A stretch of 64,000 bases of DNA from Hymenobacter monticola (GCF_022811645.1 NZ_CP094534.1:806001-870000), one strand, 5' to 3'. Counted from the first letter of the stretch, positions 8,481 to 18,261 are shown. Numbers and translations: made by a program. The notes: generated by a model not told the origin, from the sequence alone.

Positions 8481-9527
8481 TTACTCCACTACCTCGTAAA
8501 TCTTCACTGGCAGGGCCTTGTTTTTCAGCGTTACTTCGCCCACGAACTGGCAGTGAAATGACTCTTTCACGCGCTCATACACAGCTTCGCTGATGATAAT
8601 CTGGCCGGCTTTGGCGGCCGACTGCAGGCGCTGCGACATGTTCACCACGTCGCCGATAACGGTGTAATCCAAACGCTTGAGCGAGGCCGAACCGATGTTG
8701 CCCGACACCACTTCGCCGGTGTTCACGCCGATGCTCACCTCGGGACGGTAGTCGAAGCCTTCGGGCAGCGGGGTTTCGCTGCTCATCAGGGCAGTACGGG
8801 CCGAGAGGGCCGCGTCAATGGCCCGGTCGAGGTGGTGCTCGCCGCGGAACACGCCCATCACGGCATCGCCCATGAACTTATCGACGTGGCCACCCTGCGC
8901 AATTACCTCCTTCACTATCAGGTCGAAATAGGTATTGAGCAGGCTCACCACGTCGGTGGGGTTCAGCTTTTCGGCCAGGGCCGTGAAGCCGCAGATGTCG
9001 AGGAAAACCACCGTGGCTTCCACCGTTTCGGAGGCCAGCAGGCGGTTCTCGAAGTCGGGCCGGGTCATGAAATTGAGCACCGTTTCGTCGACGTACATCT
9101 TCAGGATGTTGTTTTCCTGGATGGCGCGCAGGGTTTCGCGCAGCTGGCGCACCTGGTCGGCGGTTTTCTCGATGGTCACTTCCAGGTCGGCAAAGTCCAC
9201 GGGCTTCACCACGAAGTCGAAGGCCCCGCGGTTCATGGCGGTGCGCAGGTTGCCCAGGTCGCCGTAGGCCGAGACGATGACCGTTTTCATGGCCGGGTGC
9301 TCGGAATGCGTTCGCGTGAGCAGGGTCAGGCCGTCCATCACCGGCATGTTGATGTCGGAGAGGATGATGTCGGTATCCGGGTGCTCGACGATGCGCGCCA
9401 GGGCCTCTTCGCCGTTGGTGGCGAACACAAACTCGTAGGCCTGCTCCCGAATCTTGCGTCTGAATTTCTGTTTAATCAGCAGTTCCAGGTCGGTTTCGTC
9501 GTCGACCACCAGAATTTTTGTTTTCAT
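8481..9527 (-). CDS. Response regulator with class III adenylate cyclase output
   Basis: 348 aa. Residues 1-122 form a receiver domain (acidic pocket VVDDE, phospho-acceptor Asp58 in LSDINMP, Lys108 in VKPVD). After a helical linker, residues 165-348 form a class III nucleotide cyclase. Metal ligands Asp177 and Asp221, adenine-selecting Lys217 with Thr289, and the transition-state pair Asn296/Arg300 are all present, so it should be active and make cAMP. Phosphorylation by one of the neighbouring kinases would control it. Its position opposite a cNMP-binding membrane protein suggests a local cAMP circuit. The ATP preference is inferred from the Lys/Thr pair. Confidence 0.93.
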   Translation of the reverse strand: MKTKILVVDDETDLELLIKQKFRRKIREQAYEFVFATNGEEALARIVEHPDTDIILSDINMPVMDGLTLLTRTHSEHPAMKTVIVSAYGDLGNLRTAMNRGAFDFVVKPVDFADLEVTIEKTADQVRQLRETLRAIQENNILKMYVDETVLNFMTRPDFENRLLASETVEATVVFLDICGFTALAEKLNPTDVVSLLNTYFDLIVKEVIAQGGHVDKFMGDAVMGVFRGEHHLDRAIDAALSARTALMSSETPLPEGFDYRPEVSIGVNTGEVVSGNIGSASLKRLDYTVIGDVVNMSQRLQSAAKAGQIIISEAVYERVKESFHCQFVGEVTLKNKALPVKIYEVVE

Positions 9528-9571
9528 ACAACTGATTATAATAGAATACCCTACAGAACTAGCCCCGAAAC

Positions 9572-9952
9572 TTAGACCGGCCGCAAGTGCGCCAGCTTTT
9601 CCTTGAGCACGGCAAAATCCACGGGCTTGCTCAGGAAATCGTGGGCTCCCAGTGCTAGGGCTTTGCGGTGGCTGTCGTCGTCGCCGTAGGCCGTTATCAT
9701 CATCATGGTGGTGGGCGGCATCTCGAACTCCTCCTTCACGTGGCCCAGCAAATCGAGCCCGCTCATGCCGGGCATGTTGATGTCGGAGAGGATGATGAGC
9801 ACCTCAGAATGGTGCTGGCGCAGAAACTCCAGCGCCTCCTCGCCCGAAAACGCGAAGCTGAAGCTCCATTCCCCGCTCCGGATTTCGCGCCGGAAGCGCT
9901 GCTGAAACAAGTCGCGCACGTCGGTTTCGTCGTCAACCACCAGGATTTGCAT
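9572..9952 (-). CDS. Single-domain response regulator (CheY-like)
   Basis: 126 aa from ATG 9952, the codon that opens the conserved MQILVVDDE. It is a complete receiver domain and nothing more: acidic pocket Asp7/Asp8, phospho-acceptor Asp57 in LSDINMPG, Thr/Lys switch residues (ITAYGD, SKPVD). It closely resembles the receiver half of the adjacent cyclase, and the two probably share an ancestor. With no output domain it should act by protein contact or as a phosphate shuttle or sink. It is encoded 51 bp after the kinase at 10004-12037 on the same strand and is probably its partner. Confidence 0.92.
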   Translation of the reverse strand: MQILVVDDETDVRDLFQQRFRREIRSGEWSFSFAFSGEEALEFLRQHHSEVLIILSDINMPGMSGLDLLGHVKEEFEMPPTTMMMITAYGDDDSHRKALALGAHDFLSKPVDFAVLKEKLAHLRPV

Positions 9953-10003
9953 GGGTAGATTTCTTATCTGATTTTGTGGTGCCAAAGGTAAAGTCCCGGC
10001 CGC

Positions 10004-12037
10004 TTAAGCCGGCAGCCGCAGCACAAATTCGGTGCCCTGCCCCTCCTGGCTTTCCACCGTGAGCGTGCCGCCGTGGCCGGTGGTTACGATGTCGTGGCTG
10101 AGCGAGAGGCCCAGGCCGGTGCCCTCGCCCACGGCTTTGGTGGTGAAGAAGGGTTGGAAAATCTTGGCCTTGATGCTGTCCGCAATGCCTACCCCGTTGT
10201 CGCGCACCCGGATTTCGGCGCCGCCCGGCACGGCGCGGGTGCTCACGCTCACCTGGGGCTGGTAGGCGGGGTCGGCGGCTTGGCGCTGGCGCTGCTGCAC
10301 GGCGTGGAAGGCGTTGGTGAACAAGTTGATGAGCACCCGGCCCAGGTCCTGCGACACGGCGGGCACCTGGGGCAGCGCCGCGTCGAGCTGGGTTTCGAGT
10401 TCGGCGTTGAAGTCCTTGTCTTTGGTGCGCAGGCCCTGGTAGGCCAGGCGCAGGCTCTGGTCTACGAGGGCGTTGAGGTCGGTGGGCAGGCGCTGGCTGG
10501 TGCCGCTGCGCGAGTGCTCCAGCATGCCCTTGATGATGGACGTGGCCCGCTGCCCGTGCTGGCTGATTTGCTGCAGGTTCTGCTTCAGCCCGCTCAGGAT
10601 TTCCTGCTCCAGCCCGGTGTTGCGGCTGGGGTCGCGGCGTTCGCCGGTGATTTCATCCACCAGGCCGGTGCTCACTTCCGCGAAGTTCTTCACGAAGTTG
10701 AGCGGGTTTTGCAGCTCGTGGGCAATGCCGGCCGTGAGCTCGCCCAGAAAGGCCATTTTCTCGCGCTGCACCAGCTGGTCCTGGGCGGTTTTTAGCTCGG
10801 CCAGCGACTGCTCCAGGGCTTCGCGGGCGCGCTGCTGCTGGCGGGCGTGGCGGCCCAGCAGCAGCGCCAGTGCCAGCAGCGCCACCACGCCCGCCACCAG
10901 GGCGTAGGTGCGGTAGCGGGCCTTGAGCGCCGCCTGGGCCGCAGCGGCTTCCTGCATGCGCTGCTGCTCGCGGTAGTTGAGGGCCTGCAGGCGCATCACC
11001 TTTTCCTGGCCGAAGAGCGTGTCCTGCATCAAAATTTTCAAGCTCTGGTACTTCAGGGCGCTGTCGGCGTTGCCGCGGCCTTTAAAATCCTGCGTGAGCA
11101 GGGTGCTGGCATTCAGTACGCCGCGCAGGAAGCCGTTGGTTTGGGCCGCCTGGCAGCCCAGGCGGGCGTAGTAGATGCTGGAATCGGCCTGGCCCTGCTG
11201 CTGGTAGAGGGTGGCCAGGCCCACGTAGGCAAAGTTGAGGCTGCGCAGGTGCTGCACCTGCTTCGACTCGGCGATGCTGGCCCGGTAAAACGCCTTGGCT
11301 TGGGCCGTGCGGCCCTGTTTGCGGGCCACATTGCCGAGGCCGTAGAGGATGTAGTTGGTGGGCGTGCGCAGGCGCCGGGCCAGGGTATAAGCTCTTTCCT
11401 GAAAAATGCGGGCCGAATCGAGCTGGTTGAACAGGTCGTAGGCCAGCCCAATGTTGCTGAGCTCGATGACGATGCGGCGGTCGTCGTGCAGCTGCTCGCC
11501 CAGGCGCAGGGCCCGGAAGTAGTAGGCCAGGCCCTGGCGCTGGTCGCGCAGGTACACGTAGATGATGCCGATGCTGCGCAGGTTCTGGGCGGCCAGAGCG
11601 CGGTCGTGGGTGGCTTCGGCAATGCGCAGCGACTTCTGAAACACTTCCAGGGCACGGGCCAGGTTGCTTTCGCGCAGGGCGGCGCCCAGGCGGTTGAGGG
11701 CCTCGCCCTCGCCGTGGCGGTAGCCGATGCGGCGGGCCAGGTTCAGGGCCTTGTAGGCGTACACGGCGGCCGAGTCGGTGCGCTGCGTCCAGAGCTGGTC
11801 GCTGAGCTGGCAGAGCAGTAGCACTTGGTCGTAGTTGGTTTGGGGCAGCGCCAGCAGGTGGCGCAGGCTGTCGACGGCCCGGCTCTGCGGAGGCTTGGGC
11901 AGCGGCTTCGGCAACTGCGACGGCCCAGCATTGGCGCGCGCCGGCACTGCGCCCGCCAGCAGCCAGCACGTCAGCAGCAGGCACAGCCAATTGGCCCTGG
12001 ACAATAGCACAGAAAAAAGCGTAACGGGTTGGCGCAA
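10004..12037 (-). CDS. TPR-sensor histidine kinase (paralogue 1)
   Basis: 677 aa counted from TTG 12037. No ATG lies near, and GTG 12010 would give a tidier signal peptide, so the start is uncertain. Order: signal sequence, extracytoplasmic TPR array (about 50-350), one membrane helix (about 372-393, ALVAGVVALLALALLLG), coiled coil, HisKA with His440 in GIAHELQNPLNF, and HATPase with N, G1 (DNGVGI) and G2 (GTGLGLSL) boxes. TPR sensor kinases in this phylum usually sense envelope or secreted signals by protein contact. It is the last of four kinases in a row, next to a lone receiver and a receiver-cyclase. Confidence 0.9.
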   Translation of the reverse strand: MRQPVTLFSVLLSRANWLCLLLTCWLLAGAVPARANAGPSQLPKPLPKPPQSRAVDSLRHLLALPQTNYDQVLLLCQLSDQLWTQRTDSAAVYAYKALNLARRIGYRHGEGEALNRLGAALRESNLARALEVFQKSLRIAEATHDRALAAQNLRSIGIIYVYLRDQRQGLAYYFRALRLGEQLHDDRRIVIELSNIGLAYDLFNQLDSARIFQERAYTLARRLRTPTNYILYGLGNVARKQGRTAQAKAFYRASIAESKQVQHLRSLNFAYVGLATLYQQQGQADSSIYYARLGCQAAQTNGFLRGVLNASTLLTQDFKGRGNADSALKYQSLKILMQDTLFGQEKVMRLQALNYREQQRMQEAAAAQAALKARYRTYALVAGVVALLALALLLGRHARQQQRAREALEQSLAELKTAQDQLVQREKMAFLGELTAGIAHELQNPLNFVKNFAEVSTGLVDEITGERRDPSRNTGLEQEILSGLKQNLQQISQHGQRATSIIKGMLEHSRSGTSQRLPTDLNALVDQSLRLAYQGLRTKDKDFNAELETQLDAALPQVPAVSQDLGRVLINLFTNAFHAVQQRQRQAADPAYQPQVSVSTRAVPGGAEIRVRDNGVGIADSIKAKIFQPFFTTKAVGEGTGLGLSLSHDIVTTGHGGTLTVESQEGQGTEFVLRLPA

Positions 12038-12263
12038 GAATCGACGGTTGAACGCAGATGGAAAAAAAGCAGATTCCTATTTTGAGAAGCCCTGGCCGCC
12101 TGATGCGGCGCCGGCCGGCTGCCTTCGCAGGCTACCGGCTGGCGTCGGATTTGCCAGCCCGAAATTAGCCCAAATGCCCGCTGGCAAAGAGGGCATTGCT
12201 GATTTGACCAGCCAGAAAACCATTAGACAAAGAAGCCGCTAAGTAGTTCTGAAATAGGCCTGC

Positions 12264-14471
12264 TTAATTAAGCGGCAAGCTAATCAGAAACTCAGTGAAA
12301 TTCCCCGGCTGAGACTCGACCGTGAGCGTGCCGCCGTGGGCTTTGCTGATGATGTCGTAGCTCAACGACAAGCCCAGCCCCGTGCCCTCGCCCGTGGGCT
12401 TGGTGGTGAAAAAAGGTTGGAAGATTTTGGTCTTGACTTCTTCGGGCATGCCCGTGCCGTTGTCGCGCACCCGGATTTCAACCTGTGGCCCCGCCTGCTT
12501 CGTGCTCACCGTGACGGTGGGCTGGTAGCCGGCCGCGTCCGCTTGCTGGCGCTTTTGCACCGCATAAAAGGCGTTGCCGAACAGGTTGAGCAGCACCCGG
12601 CCCACGTCGGCGCCCACGGCCTCTACCGGCGGCAGACCGGGCGTAAAGTCTGTTTCGAGCGCGGCATTGAAGGTTTTGTCTTTGGCCAGCAGGCCCTGGT
12701 AGGCCAGGCGCAGGTACTCGCCGCAGAGGGCGTTAAGGTCGGTGGGCACCCGCTCGCCGGTGCTCGTGCGCGAGTGCTCCAGCATGCCCTTCACGATGGC
12801 CGCCGCCCGCTTGCCGTGCTCGGTAATCTTGCCCAGGTTTTGCGTTACGTCCTCGGCCAGGGCCGCCACTTCTTCCGCGTCGCCCGCGGCCTGCGCTTCC
12901 CGCAATTCCATCATCAGTTCGCTGCTCACTTCCGAGAAATTGTTGACGAAGTTGAGCGGGTTTTGAATCTCGTGGGCGATGCCGGCCGTGAGCTCGCCCA
13001 GGCTGGCCATTTTCTCCTTCTGGATGAGCTGGGCCTGCGTGGCGCGCAGGTCGGTAAGGGAGCGTTGCAGCTCGCCGGTGCGCTGGGCTACCTGGGTTTC
13101 GAGGGTTTCGTTTTGCTGGGCTAGCATCGCCTGCTTCTCTTGCTCCTGGGCCAGGGTTTGGGCCGAGAGGCGCTCGACTTCGCGTAGCTTCACTTGCAGG
13201 AGTTGTGCGTCGAGGGCGAATTCCCGAGCCAAATAGAGCGAGATGCTCAGCACTGGCGCGATGCTGCCCAAGAGAAATAAGACACCGCCAATAAGTTGAA
13301 AAAAATCCGCCGACTGCCACTGCGGAAATAGAAAGCTCAGCGCCACGGCCGCCAGCGTCAGCAGCAAGCCAATGCCGAAGCCGCTGCCCACCAGCAGGCT
13401 CCCGCGCTGTCGGCGCCGCACGGCCTGCCAGGTAAGGCGCACCTGCATAAGCATGGCCCCCGCGAAGAGGCTCAAGTAGGGCCAGGGGGTTGGAGTGGCC
13501 CCGAGCAAGCCGCTGTACACCTGCCACGGCACCAGCAGGCCGGCCAGCAAGCACAGCCCCGCATACGCCCAACCGGGCCGCACCCCAAACAAGGCATACA
13601 TCGCCCGCAACCCGGCTATAAACCCGTAATAATTCAAAAAAAGTCTGGTGCCGGAAAAAGCCACGCTAGCCCATCCCAACGCCAGGTCCAAGGGATAAAA
13701 GGCATCCAGGCAGTACCCCGCCACGCCCAGGAGCGCATACTGCGCGAAGTAAGCATTAGCGCGCTGGGCCGGGTTGTAGCGAAAAAAAGTTAAGTGCAGC
13801 AGGCCAAGCAGTAAGAACATCCCGGCCTGCAGTGCCCAAAGCGATTCCGTGATTTTCGCCTGCCGCTCCTGCTGCCGCAGCTGCTGCTGCTTATACAAGC
13901 GGAAAGAAAAGTCCACGAGCTCATCGCCTGGGGCCAGCCACGCCCGCCCGGGCAGCGCGGGCCGGTAAGGCGAGAAGCGCACGGCCAGCAACAGTTCCGG
14001 GCCGGGTCCGGCCCAAACCAGGTCGAGATTCAGCGGCCAGCCCCGGCGGCTGGCGGGCCGCACCCGGGCTGGGTTGGTGCTGAAAATACCGGAGCGACCA
14101 ATGCGGCGGCCGTCGGCGTACACTTCCAGGCCGGCCATCGATTCGCTTGCCATTTGCAAAGCCAAGGCTTGGGCGCGCAGGCTGTCGGCCAAGCGCAGGC
14201 GCAGCCGAAACCACCCCGCCCCGTTCCGCGCCCGCTGCGGCAGCGGCAACCCGCTGCGGGCCACGGTGATGGTGTCCCAAGCGCTGTCGTCGAAATTGGG
14301 GCGGGCCCAGGCCGGGTCGTCGCCGGGGTGGTAGCGCCAGCCTTTTTGCAGCAGCAGGCCCGTGGCGGGCAGGTGGTCGATGCGCAGCACCGCCGTATCG
14401 GCCGGCAGCGGCGCGGCGGCAGCAACCCCGAAAAGCAGCCCTAGGGCCGCGAGCAGTAGCAATAGACGCAT
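12264..14471 (-). CDS. 7TMR-DISM-type sensor histidine kinase (paralogue 2)
   Basis: 735 aa from ATG 14471; a TTG at 14495 is less likely. After the signal peptide, residues about 20-180 form an extracellular beta-rich domain (WRYHPGDD, DSAWDTI) like the carbohydrate-binding-type ectodomains of 7TMR-DISM receptors. About seven membrane helices follow (about 200-405), then a long coiled coil, HisKA with His500 in GIAHEIQNPLNF, and HATPase with DNGTGM and GTGLGLSLSYDI. The ligand is unknown. The kinase core is closely similar to those of the three neighbouring kinases while the sensor half is unrelated, which points to duplication with sensor replacement. Confidence 0.9.
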   Translation of the reverse strand: MRLLLLLAALGLLFGVAAAAPLPADTAVLRIDHLPATGLLLQKGWRYHPGDDPAWARPNFDDSAWDTITVARSGLPLPQRARNGAGWFRLRLRLADSLRAQALALQMASESMAGLEVYADGRRIGRSGIFSTNPARVRPASRRGWPLNLDLVWAGPGPELLLAVRFSPYRPALPGRAWLAPGDELVDFSFRLYKQQQLRQQERQAKITESLWALQAGMFLLLGLLHLTFFRYNPAQRANAYFAQYALLGVAGYCLDAFYPLDLALGWASVAFSGTRLFLNYYGFIAGLRAMYALFGVRPGWAYAGLCLLAGLLVPWQVYSGLLGATPTPWPYLSLFAGAMLMQVRLTWQAVRRRQRGSLLVGSGFGIGLLLTLAAVALSFLFPQWQSADFFQLIGGVLFLLGSIAPVLSISLYLAREFALDAQLLQVKLREVERLSAQTLAQEQEKQAMLAQQNETLETQVAQRTGELQRSLTDLRATQAQLIQKEKMASLGELTAGIAHEIQNPLNFVNNFSEVSSELMMELREAQAAGDAEEVAALAEDVTQNLGKITEHGKRAAAIVKGMLEHSRTSTGERVPTDLNALCGEYLRLAYQGLLAKDKTFNAALETDFTPGLPPVEAVGADVGRVLLNLFGNAFYAVQKRQQADAAGYQPTVTVSTKQAGPQVEIRVRDNGTGMPEEVKTKIFQPFFTTKPTGEGTGLGLSLSYDIISKAHGGTLTVESQPGNFTEFLISLPLN

Positions 14472-14541
14472 AAGCAAACGGCGGGCGGCGCGCAAAGAGC
14501 TTCTGCGCGCGAATGGAATTAATTCCAGTAAAAGTTGGCAG

Positions 14542-15921
14542 TTAGGCCGGCAAGCTAATGATAAATTCCGTGCCTTCGCCCTCGCGGCTTTCCACGGCCA
14601 GCGTGCCGCCGTGGCCCTGGGTCACAATGTCGTAGCTCAGCGAAAGGCCCAGCCCCGTGCCCTCGCCCGTGGGCTTGGTGGTGAAGAAGGGCTGGAAGAT
14701 TTTGGCCTGCACGCTTTCGGGCATGCCCGTGCCGTTGTCGCGCACCCGGATTTCCACGTCGCTGCCCACCCGCTTGGTGCTCACGCTCACGGTGGGCGCG
14801 TAGCCGGGTTCGCCTTGCTCCTGGCGCTTCTTCACGGCGTAGAAGGCGTTCGTGAGCAGGTTGAGCAATACCCGGCCCAGGTCCTGGGCAATGACTTCGA
14901 CGGGCGGCAGGCTGGGGTCAAAATCGGGTTTGAGCGTGGCGTTGAAGGTTTTGTCTTTGGCGCGCAGGCCGTGGTAGGCCAGGCGCAGGTACTCGTCGGC
15001 CAGCTGGTTGAGGTCGGTGGGCACCCGCTCGCCGGAGCTCTGGCGCGAGTGCTCCAGCATGCCGCGCACGATGCTGGCGGCGCGCCCGCCGTGCTGGTGA
15101 ATCTTCTGCAGGTTCTGCTTGAGGTCGGCCAGCAAGTCGGCCTCCAGCTCCAGGTCGCGGTCAGGCTTTTCGCGTTCCTCTTCCAGCTCGGTCACCAGCT
15201 CGGCGCTCACCTCGGCAAAGTTGTTGACGAAGTTCAGGGGGTTCTGAATCTCGTGGGCAATGCCGGCCGTGAGCTCGCCCAAACTGGCCATCTTCTCGCT
15301 CTGAATGAGCTGGGCCTGCGTGGTTTTCAGCTCCGTGAGGGCGGCGCGCAGCTCTTCGGCCTGGTTGGTGAGGGCGGCGGTGCGCTCGGCTACCAAGTGC
15401 TCCAGCTGGGCGTTCTGCGCCTCGATGAGGCGCTTTGCTTTTTCTTCTTCCTCGCGCAGCACCCGCTCTTTTTCGAGCTGCTTTTTCTGGCTGCGGGCAA
15501 TAAAAATGAAGGTAATCAGCCAGATGATGACGAAGCCCTGCGTGGTGTCGAGGGCGGCGTCGTACTGCTTGGGAATTTTGCCTTCCGGCGTTTCCAGCAC
15601 GTATTCCACCAGCTTATACACCACAAAGGGCGCCATGGCCAGCAACAGCGAGCGGGCCGGGCGGTAGTCGCGCAGGGCCAGCAGCACGGCCATTATCATC
15701 CCCAGCGAGAGCAGCCAGTACACGTCGCCCAGCGTGGTGGTTTTCAGGTCCAGGGCCTGGGCCGCCAGAAACAGCGCCGCGCCCGGCACCCATATCCAGT
15801 TCAGGGCGCGGTTCCAGCCGGGCAGGCGGCGGGGCAGGTCCAGGAACTTGCGCATGGCGCCCACCACCCCGTAAACCAACGGGGTGACAAGGAAAAGGTC
15901 GCTGTTTGAGTAATGAGCCAT
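14542..15921 (-). CDS. Membrane-embedded sensor histidine kinase without ectodomain (paralogue 3)
   Basis: 459 aa from ATG 15921. Residues 1-160 contain about five hydrophobic helices joined by short loops and no sizeable periplasmic domain, so the signal is probably membrane-borne or delivered by another protein. A charged coiled coil (KKQLEKERVLREEEEK) leads to HisKA with His223 in GIAHEIQNPLNFVNN and a complete HATPase (DNGTGMPES, GTGLGLSLSYDIV). It lies between kinase paralogues on the same strand with spacers of 70 and 126 bp, consistent with one transcription unit. No cognate DNA-binding regulator is in the cluster. Confidence 0.9.
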   Translation of the reverse strand: MAHYSNSDLFLVTPLVYGVVGAMRKFLDLPRRLPGWNRALNWIWVPGAALFLAAQALDLKTTTLGDVYWLLSLGMIMAVLLALRDYRPARSLLLAMAPFVVYKLVEYVLETPEGKIPKQYDAALDTTQGFVIIWLITFIFIARSQKKQLEKERVLREEEEKAKRLIEAQNAQLEHLVAERTAALTNQAEELRAALTELKTTQAQLIQSEKMASLGELTAGIAHEIQNPLNFVNNFAEVSAELVTELEEEREKPDRDLELEADLLADLKQNLQKIHQHGGRAASIVRGMLEHSRQSSGERVPTDLNQLADEYLRLAYHGLRAKDKTFNATLKPDFDPSLPPVEVIAQDLGRVLLNLLTNAFYAVKKRQEQGEPGYAPTVSVSTKRVGSDVEIRVRDNGTGMPESVQAKIFQPFFTTKPTGEGTGLGLSLSYDIVTQGHGGTLAVESREGEGTEFIISLPA

Positions 15922-16047
15922 GAGGGAGTAGCCGCTGCCGGCCGGAGTGCTGCCCGGCCGTGCGGCCGGCAATGTTAATCAGCAACGCGCGAACCGCTAT
16001 TCGGCGCCACCTGTGGGGCCCGTGGGTAGCAGCTACGCCCGATGGTC

Positions 16048-18261
16048 CTAAGCGGGCAATACGATGAGAAATTCGGTGCCCTCGCCCTCGCGGCTCTCCA
16101 CCGTGAGGGTGCCGCCGTGGCCCTTGGTGATGATGTCGTGGCTCAGCGAGAGGCCCAGGCCCGTGCCCTGCCCGGCCGGCTTGGTGGTGAAAAACGGCTC
16201 GAATATCCGGGCTTTCACCGCCGCCGGCATGCCCGTGCCGTTGTCCTTCACCCGGATTTCGACGGTGCGGCCGGCGGGGCGGCGCGTGCTCACGGCCACG
16301 GTGGGCACGTAGGCCGCCCCGGCGCGGGTTTCGCGCTGGCGCTGGCGCACGGCGTGCAAGGCGTTGGTGCACAGGTTGACCAGCACGCGGGCCAGGTCCT
16401 GGGGCACGGCGCCCACGGTGCCCATGCGGGGGTCAAATTCTTTGTGCAAAGTGGCCTCGAAGGCCTGGTCTTCGGTGCGCAGCCCCTGGTAGGCCAGCGT
16501 CAACGATTCGTCGGCCAGGGCGTTGAGGTCGGCGGGCACGCGCTGGCTGGTGCCGCTACGCGAGTGCTCCAGCATGCCCTTGATGATGGACGAGGCCCGC
16601 TGCCCATGCTGGCTGATTTGCTGCAGGTTCTGCTTCAGCCCGCTCAGGATTTCCTGCTGCAGGCCCGTGGAGCGGGCGGGGCCCTCGCCGTTCATGTTAT
16701 CGACCAGGCCGGAGCTGACTTCGGCGAAGTTTTTCATGAAGTTGAGTGGGTTTTGCAGCTCGTGGGCAATGCCCGCCGTGAGCTCGCCCAAAAAGGCCAT
16801 TTTCTCGGCCTGCACTAGCTGCGACTGCGTATGACGGAGCTGGGCCAGGGCCCGGCGCTTCAGGCGCAGCTGCCAGTAGATGAACACGCCCAGCCCCGAC
16901 AACAGCACCACCGCCAGCAGGGCCCCCAGCAGCAGCCAGTTGCGCAGGCGCAGGCGCTCGGCCTGCACGGCCTGGGCTTGCCGCAGGGTGGTTATCTGGT
17001 TGTTCTGGGCTTGCTCGATGCGCTGGGCCTCGTACTGCGCCACATTGAAGGCGGCCTGAGCGGCTTTGAAGGTATCGGTCAGGGCAATGTAGGCGCGCGA
17101 ATAGCGTTGGGCTTCCACCAACTGGCCGCGGGCGTCGTAGAAGGCGGCCAACTCCTGCAGGTACTTGGGTCGCAGCCGGTTGAGGCGGGCCGCGGTGGCC
17201 TTCTGGTAGGCCAGCAGCCAGTGCTGCTCGGCCTCCCGGGCGTTGCCCTGCGCCGCGTAGTACTGCGCCCAGGCTGCGTCGAGCTCGAACTCCCCGGGGC
17301 CGCTCGACATGGGCAAGTCCAGCGAATCGTCGAGCTGCTGGGCGCGGTGCAGCAGCGGAAGGGCTTGGTCGACCTTCCGCATCTGGAGCAGCACGGCCGC
17401 TTTTTGCACCAGGGCGCAGGCCCGGTCCATTTGTTGCTCGCCGGGGTCGGCCACGTGGGCGGCCAGCGCCGAATCGGCCAAGCGCAGCGCGTCGGGGTAC
17501 TGCTTTTGCTGCAGAAACAGCTTCGACAGCGCCAGGAACGTGAACACCCGGTTGGTGCCCTGCACGCGCCGGAACTCCGGCATGGCCTGGGCCCGGCTCA
17601 GGTAGTGCATGGCCTTGTCGTGGTTGCCCCAGTCTGCGTAGAGCCCGCCGGTCACAATCAGCTCATTGATGTGCAGGCGGTTGCTGAACAGGAGCGCCAT
17701 GTCGGCCGCGCGCAGGGTACTGTTGATGGCCCGGTTGTAGTCGCCCATGCGCCGGTAGTAGGCCCCCTGCGAGATGTAGCAGGCCGTGACGTTTTCGACC
17801 GCGCCGCGCAAGCGGTAGAACGTCAGCTTTTCGTCGTAGTATTTTTTGCGCGCCGCCATGTCGTTCTGCTGGTTATACAGCGCCACCAGGCCCATCAGCA
17901 GCCAGGGCATGGGGCGTTCCAGCCGGTCAAACTCACCCACGGCAGCCTTCAGGGAGTCGAGAGCCGCGGGCGAGTTGCGGCGCCACATTCGCAGGCCGGC
18001 GCGCAGGCGGCGGTAAGGCGCAGCGTCGAGGGTTTGCAGGCGTTGGTTTAGCGTCAGCAACTGGCCCAGTAAGGAATCGGCTTCAACGCCGGTGGGGCGC
18101 AGGTCCAGCAGATGCACCACGGTGCGCAGGCGGGCCGAGTCGGTGGTTTGCCGCGGCAGCGTGCGGGCCAGCGAATCGTAGTCCGCGTCCCAGTAGCGCG
18201 CCCGGGCCTGCACCGGGCCGCAGAGCGCCCACATCGCCAGCACCGTAAAAAACCATCTCAT
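16048..18261 (-). CDS. TPR-sensor histidine kinase (paralogue 4)
   Basis: 737 aa from ATG 18261 (GTG 18267 is two codons upstream). Order: signal peptide (ending PVQARA), helical TPR-type array (about 25-400), coiled coil, one membrane helix (about 435-457), HisKA with His500 in GIAHELQNPLNFMKNF, HATPase with KDNGTGMP and GTGLGLSLSHDI. It shares its architecture with the kinase at 10004-12037, so the cluster holds two TPR-type and two membrane-type sensors. It is first in the direction of transcription and begins downstream of a perfect 16-bp palindrome that may be an operator. Confidence 0.9.
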   Translation of the reverse strand: MRWFFTVLAMWALCGPVQARARYWDADYDSLARTLPRQTTDSARLRTVVHLLDLRPTGVEADSLLGQLLTLNQRLQTLDAAPYRRLRAGLRMWRRNSPAALDSLKAAVGEFDRLERPMPWLLMGLVALYNQQNDMAARKKYYDEKLTFYRLRGAVENVTACYISQGAYYRRMGDYNRAINSTLRAADMALLFSNRLHINELIVTGGLYADWGNHDKAMHYLSRAQAMPEFRRVQGTNRVFTFLALSKLFLQQKQYPDALRLADSALAAHVADPGEQQMDRACALVQKAAVLLQMRKVDQALPLLHRAQQLDDSLDLPMSSGPGEFELDAAWAQYYAAQGNAREAEQHWLLAYQKATAARLNRLRPKYLQELAAFYDARGQLVEAQRYSRAYIALTDTFKAAQAAFNVAQYEAQRIEQAQNNQITTLRQAQAVQAERLRLRNWLLLGALLAVVLLSGLGVFIYWQLRLKRRALAQLRHTQSQLVQAEKMAFLGELTAGIAHELQNPLNFMKNFAEVSSGLVDNMNGEGPARSTGLQQEILSGLKQNLQQISQHGQRASSIIKGMLEHSRSGTSQRVPADLNALADESLTLAYQGLRTEDQAFEATLHKEFDPRMGTVGAVPQDLARVLVNLCTNALHAVRQRQRETRAGAAYVPTVAVSTRRPAGRTVEIRVKDNGTGMPAAVKARIFEPFFTTKPAGQGTGLGLSLSHDIITKGHGGTLTVESREGEGTEFLIVLPA

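Noticed and set aside
12038..12263. 226-bp spacer between two kinase genes as a possible small gene
   Set aside because: No start with good codon bias; only short GC-rich partial palindromes are seen.
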